DNA of 64,000 bases from Margaritifera margaritifera (lineage: Eukaryota; Mollusca; Bivalvia; Unionida; Margaritiferidae): assembly GCA_029931535.1 (NCBI GenBank), contig JAQPZY010001569.1, positions 4,079,001-4,143,000 on the forward strand, read 5' to 3'. The notes beneath the pieces were generated by a model. That model saw only the letters and a list, made by a program, of their open reading frames with translations. It was not told the DNA's origin and ran no database searches. Of the stretch, positions 36,201 to 51,200 are shown piece after piece; the first letter of the stretch is position 1, and each line of letters opens with the position of its first letter. The position numbers were made by a program, and so were the translations under genes.

Positions 36201-39200
36201 AAGTTAAATGGTTCTGTTCCAAAGTTGGTGACCAACTAAAATAATGAACAGTACTATGTCAGCTGGCCAGTGTACATCGGAGTGATGTGAAGCTGAAGTC
36301 TGCATTACTGACTGGAATTACAGAAAATGTTAGAGACAGTCTGTGACATGACAAGGTCAGTTTATTTATAGTGGCTACAAGTAGTATGCAGTTGAAACTT
36401 GTGATTACAGTACTTGCATGCCAAACATAAACTATTTACTTGCTACTCAAACATTTCTGATGCTGAAGTTAAAATGGTAACTGACACATGTACTTTTCAG
36501 CCAAGATGAAGCTAATTGATCTGTTTTCAGTTATAGTTCCAGCAATCACAACATTGTCTTTTTCCTTTACAAATACTTTCTTGTGCAGGAAATTGTCACA
36601 GACTTAAGCTCATTGGTGTTAAAAGGCACAGTTGAATTAAAAGTGAACATAACTCAAGCTTAAAAGTTTAGAGTGGTTAAAATTTTGATTTTATGAGAAT
36701 ATTAATTCAGATAACATCCTTAGCTGTAGTTTGCAGTGAACACAAACTGACCTCATGTTATAATGAACCATTTGGAGATTCTCTAATGTTTTCATATCAT
36801 TCATACATTTTACCTCAGCAATATGATGGAGCTGAACATGTAGATATGCTGAATTTTCAAAAGATTGAACTAAATTGTTTCCATGAGCACAAGTTTTTCT
36901 GTACTTCATTTTCATTTTCAGTATTTATATCTGTCAGAAAATAACAAGAGAAAATTTTCAGCTAGTTTTCCCTTTAACATGGCCAGCTGCTTGTTGGCTC
37001 TACTGGTCATAGACCAGAAGAGCTTATGGGATGGTCTGTTGTCCATTCACCCATTAGCACAAGTTTGTTATCGCTACTCCTAAACTACTTGGAGGATTGC
37101 CATGAAACTTGACTCACACATTCATCCCTCGGGCTAGTTGGTCCTAAATGAACATGGTGCCACTCGGACATCCAATATGGCTGCCAAAAACTTGTTATCA
37201 CTACTCCTGATCAGAAAGTCATATTAACATGGGTTTTTCACCCAGAAAACTTTAAATGATGTCTAGTTGGTCCTAAATGAAAATGATGCTGATCTCACAT
37301 TCATCATCACCACCACATTGGCTATCTTGAAAAGTATTTTAATCGCTATTCCTCCTGAATGGATGGTGATGTCAGCGAATGGGTTTCATTAAAAGGCTTC
37401 TTATGATGTCTAGTTGGTCCTAAATTAAATCGGTGCTGCTCAGACATCCAATATGGCCACCACAGTAGCCATCTTGAAAATCTTTTGTTATCAGTTATCA
37501 CTCCTCCTGAATGAATGGTTGGTCATATCAATATTGTGCTTCCACCAAAAGACTTCTTACGATATCTGATTTGACCTGAATGAAAATGGTGCCGATCTGA
37601 TATCCAATATGGCCACCACAGTGGCTATTTTGAAAATCTTGTTATCACTACTGAATATCAACATGGGTTTGTACTGAAATACTTCTTATGAAGTCTAGTT
37701 GGTGCTAAATGAAAATTATGTCAATCTGATGTCCAGTATGGCCACCACAGTGGCCATCTTGAAAACTTTGTTATTTCTATTCCTGAACCAAAAGTAATAT
37801 TGCCTTGGGGTTTTCATCAGAAGACTTCTCATGATGTCTGGTTGGTCCTGAATGAAATCGGTGCAGTCTGCACATCCAATATGGCCACCACAGTGGCCAT
37901 CTTGAACTCTTGTTACCACTACTCCTGGATGGATGGTTGTGTCAACATGGGGTTTTTACTAAATGACTTCGTATGCTGTCTAGTTGGTCCTAAATGAAAA
38001 TGGTGCTGCACAGGCATCCAATATGGCCACCACAGTGGCCATCTTGAAAATCTTGTCACTACTCCCGAATGAATGGTCGTCATATCGATATTATGCTTTC
38101 ACCAAAAGATTTCGTATGATATTTAGTTGGTCCTAAATGGAAAATGGTGCCAATCTGATAACCAACATGGCCATCATGCCAGCCATCTTGAAAATCTTGT
38201 TACTGTGACTGCTCCAGAACAGAAAATTGCATCAACATGGGGTTTCCACCAGAAGACTTCTAATGATGTCTTGTTGGTTCTAAATGATGCTTTGTTGGTC
38301 CTAAATAAAAACAGTGCCAATCTGACATCCACAGCAGCTAATTTGAAAATCTTGTTATTGCTGAAGAATCTCAGAGATGGTTTCAACACTCGGCAGTTAA
38401 AAGGAAGAAATAGTATTATCTTGAATTCCTCTACATTTTTTTTGGCCAGTAGAGCATCAATCCCTTCGAGTGACTATTGTTTTTAATTTAGAAGTCGACT
38501 TATTCCCCAAACCTGGTACAGCATTTGGGTATCTATATTTATACAAATGCTTTATTTTTTTCAGATTTGTGAAGATACCATATTCATTTTACAATGATGC
38601 ATACTTGATCAAGACCCATAATAAACTGAGGAATCTTCGTGTTAACAGTAGGGATTTGAGTGTCACTTTCCCAGAAGAATTTATCAAAATTGCTGAAGGT
38701 AATTTACAAGCTAAAAGTTTTAGAGCAGGCGTATCACAGTTTAATATTTTCTAACCAGTTACCATCACATTTGAACTTCTTTTTAGCTCACCAGGCTGTA
38801 ATGGTCCTTCTTCATGCATTGCCCAGTGACAGTTGTTATTCAAAACTTTTTAAAAGCACTTGACCAATTTTGCACTATTTTACAGTAATTACTCAGGCAT
38901 CAAGGCCTTTCAGATTTGTTCAGTTGATACTGATCCATCATATGGCTGCTGTTACTAAATTAGAAAAACCTTTACACAACTTCTCAAGAACAGCTCAACA
39001 GCATTTGAGCTAATTTTACAGAAAGAATCCTGGCTGAAAGTTTTTTAAATACAGTGAAACCCCGCTATAACGCAATATTTGGGGTCCATAAAATTCGATC
39101 GCAGAAAAAGCGGGGTCACGTTATTGCGGGGTTTTACTATATTTTACTTTTTTTAGAGAACAACGTATACACGTCTAATGTATAGCATGAATAGGGTATC

Positions 39201-42200
39201 AACACCGTTTACTATCTGATATCGATCCGTCTTTGTTTTCCCACATGACAACCCTTTGATTGAGCAACGAGTTTGATACAGCTGTACTTGTTCAGTGCTA
39301 AGTAACAGAGAGTGGTTATTTGACCTCCTTGTGATCTTGCCGCCCAAGCTCAGTCTCTACATAAGCACCCACATATGACAATCTTTGATCTTGCCGCCCA
39401 AGCTCAGTCTCTACATAAGCACCCACATATGACAATCTTTGATCAACCACCGCATTGTCTGGTGCTTGGTTGTGTATGCAGTTAAAGAAGAAACATAAGT
39501 CGGCTATTGTTTGCGCAATGATTGTATACAGGATGAATTGAAGTCCAGCGCACGTGTTGGCGGCTTACGTTTTTTGATGTTTATTAAATCTTGAGAATTT
39601 TTTATCAACCACCACATTGTCTGATGCTCGGTTGTGTATGCAGTTAAAGAAGAAAAACATGTCGGCTATTGTTTGAGCAATGATTGTATACATAATGAAT
39701 TTAAGACAAACACAGAGAAGACTTACTGGCTTTACTCGTGGATCAGTAATAAGTAACATTTCCGAAAATGTTTCTTTTGGCATAACACATCGAGAAATTG
39801 GTGAAATTGTTAAATTTCAGAAGCCACGCAACGATCGAATTCATACATGATCTCTTCCCCAAAATGATAATAAACTTTTTATACACTATTTCTCGTACTT
39901 AAAAAAAAAAATTTTTTTTCCCGTGTACGAGAAAAATACATGTACATGTATATAAAATTTCAGGGACCACGCCACAAACGTATTATACTCGAATTCATAT
40001 GCGATGACCTCCCCAAAATGATACTGTAATATACACATTTTATACACTATTTCTCGTACTTTGGAAAAAAAAAAATGTTCATGTGTGAATGAATATATGA
40101 AATTTTGGGAGCCACGCCACGATCGCGTTATATCCAAATTCGCGTTATAGCGGGGTTTCACTGTATGTTCAAATGATGCTGATAAAAAATGACCACTATT
40201 ACTAAAATAGAAAAACTATGTGATGTCTCATAAACTGCTAAATAGATTTTACCAAGTCTGAGAGAAAGCATTCTGACACATGGGGCTTTCAGATTTATAC
40301 AAATTATGCCGATCTGGCATCAAGTATGGTCGCCATTACTATTAAAAAAAAAATCTTTAACGACTTTTTCTTGAAAACCACTTTACAGAATTTCACCAAA
40401 TTTGATCAAGCATCATGGCATAAAGGTTTTTAACATTTTTACAAATGATGATGATCTGCCATCAGATATAGCTACTGGTTATAACAATAGAACAAAGCTT
40501 ACTGACTTACTTTCAAAAACTGCATAGCCAAATCTTTTGTGTACCTCAGTTACTACTTCCACTTGTGCCAAGTAGCATGCTCTCTCTAGTTGAGAGACCT
40601 AGCAAACCATCTTCAATAATTTTGGAAGATTTTGGAGCAGTTTCTCTTCTCGGGGAAGTATATTCCATTTATATTTCCAACTTTTTCTTGCTCTCAGGGT
40701 CCACAGAGGACCTCAAAAACCCTAAAATTTAATTTTGAGCTTTGAAACCTAAAAAAAGCCCCAAAAACCTGAAGGAAACCTAAATTAAAAAAAAAACCCG
40801 AAACATTTAAAAAAATGATTAATGGCTCTACCCTGACCACACAAAAATGCTCTTTTCCACACAGTTTTTCATTAAGCTATCCTAGTGGTTGAGAAAGCAC
40901 ACAAATTATGCAAATTAGAGACTTATGGTCATTTTATTCTATCTTTCATTTGATAGACCCATAATGTCATATCATTGTGGGATCATCAACAGCATTAGTA
41001 TTGCGTTCGCTTCAATCTTTGCACAGTTTGAAGTTCGTTTGCTTTAACCTTTGTTCAGATTAAGATTCTTTTATCAGAAGTGTTTTAGGGTGCATCGACA
41101 GAGTGAGTGGCCATTGTGTCATGGTCTCCGATGACAACATGCCCATCGTAGCGTATCTCTGATGTCAAGGAGACTCACATGCCCCCTCACTTTGCATGGA
41201 GGTGGAACCTCCTTTGCAGGATGCCTCAGAAGGGATAACCCTCCGAGCCAGCCACATTTCTTGTAAAGTGCCACATTCCAGGGAAGAAGAATGTATTAGT
41301 GGACAGTCTGTCCATGTTGGACAAAACAGTTCTCACGGGATGGTCTCTTCACCACTCCAGTCCCTTTTCTCTTTATGGGGATATTCACATATTTAATAAA
41401 TGTTATGCTCACCGTGGAGATAATCTTTTTAACTGCTTTGTGTCTTGAACCTCAACAAAATTATAAAACCTTGAAAAAAACTTTTAAAAACCCTCAAATT
41501 TTAAAAGTTAATTCACTTCTAACGCTGTGCTCCTTTCTTTCACAGTCTTTCTATCTATTGTAGAAATACAACTTTGTTGTAAACATAGGCAACCTTCTTT
41601 ACTTACCTGCACGTTTCTCTAGTGTGGCATCTCGGCTTTGGGCATTCATTATATGATTAATAGCATTATTGTGTTGTGCAGGTAATGTTTGTGTTATAGA
41701 AGACTCAGGGTTGCAGCAGTTATTTAAGTTGACGCTGCACGTGTATTGCTGTATAATTTCAACTTCCGTCAGATTCATACATTAAGTTTTCTATAGATAA
41801 TTTATAGTCATAGCATCCACTTCATAGTTATTAAAAGCAACACTTCAATGACTTTACCTGTATAGGCAGTCTCTTGGGCCTTTCTTACAGGTAAGTTTCA
41901 CACCATATATTTTAAATAATAGCATCCGCTTTGTAGTTATTGAAAGCAACGCTTCAGTATCTTTACCTGTCATTACAGATTTAGAGCATGGGCAGGACTA
42001 AGTGCAAACAATGTAAACAGTCGAAAGGTATGGAAGACAACCAAAGCACATGTCTAGCATGCATGGCAATATGCAATGTTTGGATTGAAAGTCTGTGGGC
42101 TTCAGTACTGGGAGCACAAGCTAAACAGAAGGGAAAGCACAGTAGTGCACTCTGGGAGACGAGGACACAATCAGCGTCATAGCTGATGTCACTGCTGTTA

Positions 42201-45200
42201 ATAATTTCCTGTTGAATGAGTATCGTAAAACAGAAGGCTTACCACCCAATAAGCAGTCCAAGAGATCCCATTCCGTGAGAGCTACTGCCCAACTCCACCC
42301 TCTCCACCTTAACTTGACAAAACATTTTTGGCGAAACCAGTAGGCCTGATACTGCATGGGTTCGAGGCCAGTCGTCTCAACCAGCTACATATGAGAATCG
42401 AGATCCAATCAGGCCAACTCATATACTGTCTAGCACAATGCAAGTAAGGACCCGGCTATGTGGATCAATTGTCCTATTACTTGTCCCAGCATAAAGAAGT
42501 GGACAACGTCATGGAAGATAAAACGACACTGTTCTGCCTCGATTGGACTCTGCCATACCTATCAGATTGCAACAGGTCAGTACTACAGTTGATCTTACCC
42601 TTAAAGCCAAAAGAGGGAATGTCTTTGTCCAGTATGCCTATCCGACACCAGAATACCGTCACTCATGGATCAGCATATCCACTATAGTGCCATAGACACT
42701 CAGGGCACACTATAACCAGTTCAATGCCCTAGTACCCACGAGACATGGAATCAACTTGTTCACATGCCACTCTTATGGGAGGACTTGCTTAGTGACCATC
42801 TGGAAGTTACCATATCCCAATCGGGATGATCTGCTAGTATGGTTGGCTACAATTTTAGACAATCTTCACCAGCTACATCTCAAATTGTACAAGAGGCGTT
42901 GGCATCGCCATGTTCTTCTGTAGATGACAAAGTATGCTCACAAGTTCCATCATCTTTGCTAGACCTGATGATGACAAGAGAAGACTCTGCCTTCCAGGCA
43001 TCAATCATAGAAGTCTATTGTTACCACCAGAGTTTTGTTCTCCTCATCCTCCATCAACAGCTTGGTCCAGAGTTTCTGTATCTGTTGACATGCTTAGCAA
43101 GAAAGACCAACCAACATTCAAGTGTTACCATGGTCTGGTCGAGTGGCTGTCTTAATAGAGCATTTTTTAAGACAGAGAGATAACAGGCATGGGAATGTCG
43201 AAGGCCTTTTCAGTAAGTATCTCAGATACTGTCTTGCACAGTGCAAGTAGGGACCGATTTTGTGGATCACATCCCATAACCCATTCAAGAACGAAGAACT
43301 TGACAATGTTATGGAAGACTAGATGGCTCGGTTCTGTCATGACTCTGCCATCTGAAATCAGACTGCACAGGTTAATACCGAAGTCAATCTTGCCTATAAG
43401 GTTGAAAGATGGTCCTGCTTACCTTGTTCAGTATCCCATATGCCGTCCTGATATCAGAGCACTGGCACCAATAGGGTCAGACTATCCCTTATAGTGCCAT
43501 AATGTACCCAGCTTGCTTAATGCAAATTTAGGATCACAGTATCTTGTTGATATGGACTCTTCTTGGGGGAAACAGTCCTCAGATCCAATGCCTGTTCAAA
43601 ACCATGGTTGTTGAGAATCAGTGTGGATAAAAGCAGAGAGAAGGGGATAGTTTCTGCTCCACTTTCTCTCTCTCTGCAAATCAGATATAAATCGCTCAGT
43701 CAATACTGAATTCAATCTAGCCTTCAGATATGCACAAGGGGATTGCTTACAATGATCTAATATCATGTATTCCATCCCACCATCTGTACTCAGACACTCA
43801 CTGGGAAGAGACATCCAGTTAGTGGAGACATACTGTATAGTACCATGACAGTTCCATGCCACTCTATGGCCAGTTCAGTACCAGTTACTATTACAAAACA
43901 AACCCGAGGCAGTCTGTAGCCATGATCCCTATAGGCCTGGTACAAATCTGACTCTGTCCAATGCCATCACCGATCAGTATTGAACAGCTGCATGACTCTC
44001 TGTCACTTCTTATTTCCGGTACTGGCTACGGTGACATCTCAGTCCCCCTACAGATTTTGTTATGGCCTTTTCTTATGCCTAATGGGACGCATGACAGGGA
44101 TCCAATGTCCCATATTCCTCCCTGGCACCATAACATGGGCTTCTGCATTGCAAAATTCATGGTCTCTACCCAGTATAGGACCCATGTCGGTCTATGGTCA
44201 GTATAGTGCCACAGTAAGTGCCAATCATTTTGAAACTGGCTTCAATTCTTGTAAGAATCTCGTTTCAGCCGGAGAATTACTCCCAAGCAGAGTATGTTTC
44301 TTGCAGAAATGTGCATTGAAATCATTTCAACATGTACTTTAATTCTTGCTAAGAATCATCTCTCAGTCCAAGAATTCCTTCACCTACTGGGTTTACTCAG
44401 TGTGGCAGTGAACCTCATTGTCTTGGGTTGCCTAATTATGAGACCATTACAAATTATACTGTTGTCCCAATGGAGGCTGAAACTTTACCCATTGGAACAA
44501 ACTAGTCTCCATTAATATGAGGTCCATCACAGAAAAGGGGAGAACCTCACTTGGCTCACATTGGGTGTTCTTGTGTAAGCACAACCATTCAAAGATAACG
44601 GTTTGTATGGATGCAAGTACAATGGACTGGCATGCCCATCTCCTTCCATCATTCCAGGATGTCAGTTGAGAGTGTCCCACTCAGGATCATCTATTGCATA
44701 TCAGTACCACAGAGATGAAAGCCATACTGAAAGCATTTCATTGGTGGCAGGAGAAGCTACATGGAAAGGGTGTTCTCATTCTATTTAATAACTCAGCTGT
44801 GGTGAATTAGATCAGAAGGCAAGGAACTAGATTCACTGACCTCTGCATTCTTGTGTGGGTTTTTCTAAGGTGGTGTCATCAACGACAAATCCACATACAA
44901 GTTCATCATATTCTGGATAGACTAAATGTATTAGCGGACTTGCTGTCCCGAAAGAATCAACTAATACAAACAGAATGGTCACTTCATCCCTCATTTTTCA
45001 GTTGCATATGTACCCACTGTGATCAACCACTGGTGTATCTATTTGTGACCAGGTGGAATGCAAAACTGAAGGCCTGGGCAATCAACGCTCTTTCCATAGA
45101 TGGGAAAAGCTTGGACGCATACCCTCAAACACCTCTGATTCTAAAGGTGATACAAAAAGCAAGAGAATTGGAGTATTGCATAATCCTGATTGCTCCCGTC

Positions 45201-48200
45201 AAGTGGGAAAAAAATCAGGGATAAATGATGATAAATGTAGCAGTGGAAACCCCAAGGAAAAAAGAGATATTTCCTTATCTGCTCCAAGAAACACGATGGC
45301 AGATGTTACACATGAATCCAGAGTTGTTGAACCTGCACGTCTGGATCATATTTAACAAGTTCTCAAGAACAAACTTCTCAGAACAACTGATGGAAAGAAT
45401 CACTCCATCGAGAAGGCCCTCTGTTTTGAAAGCATACAAGGGGAAGTGGAGAATTTTCTCAGAATGGCATGAGTGTGAACATTTCTCCACTTAAGATATC
45501 GATACCACAAATAGCAAACTTATACTTTAGCTCTTTGAAGAGAAACGTATAGCTCCAATCATGATAAAAGGCTACCATTCCACAATCTCTGACACGCTGC
45601 ATCATCATGGAAGAGAGGATATAGGACAAAACCGAGACTTCTGCGATCTTCTGTCGAATTTTGATTTCACGCGTCCAAGGCACTGGTTCTGTGCCCAAAG
45701 TGAAATATATCATGTGTACTAACCTGGCTGAATAAGGCACCATTCAAACCGCTCTTGAGAGTTTTGTTGGTTTGCCTCTCGTATAAGACCTGCTTCTGAA
45801 TCTTATTAGCTGCAGCAGGCAGAATCAGCGAAATACATGCTCTGTTGTTTGACCCGAACTACATACAGTTCCGATGTGATTGGTCTGTGTCACTCATGAT
45901 GGCCCTGCTTTCATTGCCAAGAACTTGTGGGCAATCAGTCTTTGTTTTGAAACCTCCTTCTAACTGGGACCCTTCAACTCAAGGTTGTCTGCAGGACCTG
46001 GTGAGAGCTTTGAAGTGGCACCTGAAAAGAACTGAGTCAGTGCGAAGAGGGACACTCTCTAATCTTACCTCTGAAATAGGGAAATGATGAAATGTCAGCA
46101 GAAGTTCTGTTGTCCTGGATAAGATGGGTTATCCGGAGAATTAACCCAGAATCAGATGAACTTATTACACATTTCGGATCATATAGTTAGGGCAGTCCCA
46201 ACAAGTATTGCATTCTAGCAAAACTGTTCCCTAGCTGACATACAACAATCCATAGGATGGAGGTTAGAGTCAACTTACTCTAGTTTCTGCCTCAGGGATC
46301 TTTCATCCCAGAAGTCCCCATTAGGCCTGGTGGGATCTATCGCCACAACACAACAGGTTACCTTCCCAAGTCGTTTGGCAGATTCTTAAGGACATATCAT
46401 GATGACTTATGCTGGATTTGCAAGAGGGAACATTTTCTCTTTGCCTAAACTCACGTCTCGGCATACAGAGTCAGTGCTTCGGTTAGGTTCTCAATCTAGA
46501 AGCTGTCTCACGTACCTTAGGAGACCAGGTCTCTCTGGGGTAAAAGGAAATAACTCCCTCCACCTCTTACCTATTCTCCTAAGGTATTATGATCAGGTAA
46601 TGTATTTGAAGAAGAAACCAGTTTTTCTAGTAAAAAATGTTTCTTCGATAATACTTACCCAATCATAATACAGATACACCCTCCAAGCTTCCTTGCAGTT
46701 GCATCCTATTAGGAGTGTGCATTCTGCTCAAGTAGTAACTGGGGTGTACACGGAATTTGGCGCCAATCCGTATATCAAGCAGAGATCACTCTGTCTGACT
46801 GACATATATGTGGCCAGACAACATTTAACTCCCATAGCTAAAAAGTTCAGCTGGGAGGGCTGGATTTGCAAGGTAGTGGTAGTAATCCATAAGGTATTAT
46901 GATCAGGTAAGTATTATCAAAGAAACATATTTCACTAGAAAAATTGGTTTTAACAAATGATGCCAATCCACTATCAATAATAATATAAAAACCTCTAAAT
47001 GACTTATATTTAAACACTGCTCAGCAAAATGTGATCAAATTTGACAAAAAGCAATCATGGCATTAAGCTTTCAGAGTTTAACAAATGATGCTGATCAGCC
47101 ATCAGATATGTCTGCCATTATTAAAATTAGAGAAACCTTAAAAATACTTCTTTTCAAAAACTGCTCTGCAGAATTTGACCAAATTTGTCAGAAAGTATCC
47201 AGGCAAAAGGAACGTTGAAATCTGTATAAATGATGCAGATACACCTTCGATAAGGACTGCATTACTAAAATATAAAAAATATTCAAATTACTTCGCAAAA
47301 ACCACTTGGCTGAATTTCACCAAATGTGACAACATCCTTGCATAAAGGAATTTAAAATCTACAAATGATGCTGATCTGCCATCAGTTATGGTAACCATTA
47401 CTAAAAAAATAAAATGGTTTAGTATGGTTTTTTTTTGGTGTTTTACAGCATCCTTTAATTGACTGCTTCTCAAGAAATGTTCAACTGAATTTGAACAAAT
47501 TGGATATAAAACATTCTGGCATAAAAGGCTTTTAAGTTCATACGAATGATGCTGATCCACCATCAAAACTTTAATCAATGTCTTGTCTGAAACTATTTGC
47601 AAAATTTGACCATTTTTGACAGAAAGCATCCAAGCAGAAAGGCCTTAAATTTTGTAAAAAAGATGCTGCAGAGGCCATAAAATATGGTATCTATTACTAT
47701 AAAAATATAAAATCTTTAGACAACTTAAGAAAACGCTGAACAGAATTTGACCAACATTGACAGGAAGCATCCTTGCATAAAGGCCTTTCAATATTGGAAC
47801 AATTATGCTAGTGTGCTATCATATATGAATGAAGATGCAAAATATAGAGAAACCTTGTAATGGTTGTTTTCATAACATATATAATCAACAGCATAGGAAG
47901 AAATTTCTACAAAAATCAAACTTTTACAACAAATGTTTTTGCCAACTGCTCTTGCATTTGGCTGTTAGGCATGTTAGCAATCTCAGGCCCACTTGGGCTT
48001 CATGTTTTTTATTTTATAGAATGTGCAGTCAGAATTAGACAAAGGCAGGAGAAAAGAAGGAAGATACAAGAGATGAGGAGAGCTAATGGTATGTGTTTTA
48101 CTTAAAAGCTTGCGTGTGTATTGAGGTTCGATTTATCTGGTACTAAAGTGATAGAGTAGCAACCTCTGCGTTCAGAAAAAAACAATATTACATTGCATCA

Positions 48201-51200
48201 TTTTGGCCCTAAATTACTCTGTGGCATGTTACTTTCATGCCCAAATTTTGTGCTTCTGATTTTATAACATTTTAGCAGTATTTTAACTTAATGCTTCTCT
48301 CCATTTGACTATCTATCAAAATTTGATTTTTTTTATATAAGTTTTTATGAAATTTCACAAAAAACTATTTGCTCATGAATATAGCGAAAAAAATAAAACT
48401 CTGAGAAAATATAGGCTGTACAGTAGATGAAGAGCCATGCAACAAAATGAAAGAGCATATTAGATTTAGAAAAAGGCATGTTATTTAAAGGTTGACTTAT
48501 AACACAAGAAGCCAGCATACCTTTAAGACCTAATCTTTGTTACTCAGAATTCCTTTAAATGTTTCATTGAATACATTCCACTTTTCTTGTCTTAATAATA
48601 TGTTGAAATTATTGGAATTTCTTTAAAAAAATAGATTGAAATTTGAAGTAAGAGAGTCAGCACTGAACTTGCCTCTAAAATCATTTAAGTTGTACGATGT
48701 AATTCATAAATAAAAAAAATTGATCCTTTCTAAGAAAATTTTTTCACCACAAGGCAACTGTAGTAACACAATGTCCAAATAATTCATGTTTTAAATTTTT
48801 TTAAAAATTGATCAAAGAATTGAGGATCTCGGATAATTATTTTAGTTGTCAGTTTCAGTGCAGAAGCTTTAGGACATCCCTTTCCCATACAGAAAGACAC
48901 AAATGATAACACATTGTTACAGAACATTTTTATTGCCTTTTGTTCATAGTTCAGGAACAAGTAACAGGTTCAGAATTCTGAAGCTACTTGATCAGATTTT
49001 GTTTTGAACAGCAAACATTATCGGTCTTTGTCAGACAGAAACATCTGCAGCTTTTGTTGTCAGAAGGTTTCAAATAAATAAAATTGATCAAGATCAAAGT
49101 CATACACCTTTTGGTATCAAACTGTATTGATGCCCATGAAATCTTGGATTCTTTATGCGTGGAAAGCATTCTGATATATGCATGTCATGATGTGAGGCGG
49201 GGAGATTCAAATTTTCCTATTTCATGTAGAAGGATTATTAAATACAAGCTATTTCTAAGATGAAGGAGCTTAAAGTCGGGAGGAGTTTTGATTGATAAAA
49301 ATGATATATTCCTCTCAGACCATGGTCTTTCAAGATGTTCTCAAATCTGTCATGAATAAACCCATATAGTCTAGACAGAAGTCCTTCTGTTGTATGTTTT
49401 AATTGACAACACTTATGAAACAATGTTTTCCATTGATCTTGTGTCAACCATGACAAGGGCACACAAGTCCAGTTAGGCGGTGTGAATATACTCTAACCCA
49501 AGATGCAGCACCATTCAATTGGATGATAATTTTGTGAAAGGATCAATTACCCACAAAGCCACAAACAGCATTTCTCCATTTTGAAAGTTTTGCGGTAATA
49601 AGTAGAATGGTTAAACAATGGTTTGATTGTGGCTAATTAAGTTACAACAAGGAATGGATGAGCTTCGCTGTTGTAGAAGGACCCTGATACAGTAGAGTAG
49701 TAAAACTGGCTTATTTTTTCTTGATGGTGGAAACCATTTGCTAGTTTGCAAATATTTGTTGTTTTCCTCATGTCAGAACACTCTTTTGTAACTGGCAAAG
49801 AGGGAAAACATGCATTTCAGAGTAATTTACAAACTTTTTGTGGTACTTTTGGCCTGTCACTTGTTAAATGCTGAAGTCAGCCTTTCTAATCTGTTAACTT
49901 ACTGAAGACCCTGGTGACTTCAATTATCAAACCAGAGTCTCTGCTGAGATGGCCATTGCAAGATACATATACTGATAAAGCCATGATGAAACATCATCTG
50001 TATTTGTCTATGTTTATATCATTGACACCCTGAAAGAAACACCCTTATTGTACATGCACCTACTTTTCCATTTTAATCTAATATGAAAATTAAAAGTAAA
50101 TGATAACCCTTGGTTTAAAGAAATTTTTCTGGAACACCATATGCACATATACAACCTGTCTATCCTAAACCACTCAGGCAAGAACAGAAGGCAACAGATA
50201 ACAATCTACATGAAAATCAAAATGAGTGAACGATTGCAGGATCCAATAAATTTTAAAATTAAATGGTACCCAGTAAAAGAACCTGGTAACCCTGCTTAAA
50301 TTTGGATGTCCAGCTCGGGCACATAAAAATGACTGTTATCCTCAAGACTTCCTTTTCTTCCTTGTTACAAGTCGTCATTATTTTTCTGTGAACAATTTGA
50401 TATGTTTTGAAAAAATGTATTCAAGTCATGATATCATGTATTAGTCCACTGGGCTACCTGAATTTAACATAATGGTAGCCCAGATCCAGCATTTTATAGG
50501 CTACTGGGCTCGGGGAAAACTTTGACCCTGAATAGGTAGCTCATCCCACATGAAAAAAAAGATTTCTGTTTAATTCATCAGTTTAGATGAGAGGAATCGT
50601 ACTGATGTCCTATTATTCATATTATGGGAAAAAGATTTCTCTTTAATTCATCAGTTTAAATGAGAGGAATCGTACTGATGTCCTATCATTCATATTATGG
50701 CCATTCTACTTCAGAACGTCTGCACTGTTCCATTGAACCAAAGCTGAACACAGTTTGTCTGTAACCAGTGGTTGCTGGCACCAGTCAAGACACACTGGTT
50801 CATTAGCCATGCATAAAATGTCACATTGTATGCTTTGCATTCAATATTTTTACAGTGGAGACAAAGAAGAAGTCACTGTTTGCTAAAAACATTCCACCAA
50901 ATATCAAAGAAGAAACCTTGAAGGCAGAATTTCCTGGATGTACAAATGTAATAATTCCCAAAAATTCAGAGGGAATTAGCATTGGGTAAGTTTTATGTGA
51001 TACTTTCTTTCATTTGTTTAGTATTACATAAAAGCTTGACAAGGACAGCTTTTCAAGCTTTGTTACACAGCTTATTCATGTGTTGCTCAGCTTATTCACA
51101 TATTAATGATCTACACAACTTCTTCCAGGGAGTACCAACACGGTCAGGAAGATGATTTTATGACCTTGTTATTCACATGGACAAGTCTACTATTTTTTAT

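Larger units (their letters stand above)
41630..46946 (+). mobile_element. Second DIRS-like retrotransposon, decayed
   Basis: Order on the + strand: a direct repeat of about 130 bp (41810-41880 and 41925-41975, TAGTTATT(A/G)AAAGCAAC(A/G)CTTCA(A/G)T), a gag-like start at 41988, a gag region with internal duplications (42400-43500), RNase H at 44330-45220 and a tyrosine recombinase at 45270-46087. The reverse transcriptase is not visible and seems deleted. At the right end, 46622-46662 and 46903-46946 are inverted copies (TTTCTAGT..ATGTTTCTT(C/T)GATAATACTTACC), and AAGGTATTATGATCAGGTAA occurs directly at about 46579 and 46890. These resemble DIRS terminal and internal complementary repeats. It splits the family B array. 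Confidence 0.75.
48089..50855. other. Intron 5 of gene 2
   Basis: A 72-bp tandem duplication (50557-50700) and a minus-strand open frame (49238-49462) are listed separately. The rest, including the AT-rich 48.1-49.2 kb and 49.5-50.5 kb, shows nothing to annotate. Confidence 0.45.

Noticed and set aside
36998..38487. A CRISPR-like array because of regular spacing
   Set aside because: Units are contiguous tandem repeats without spacers, in a eukaryotic intron.
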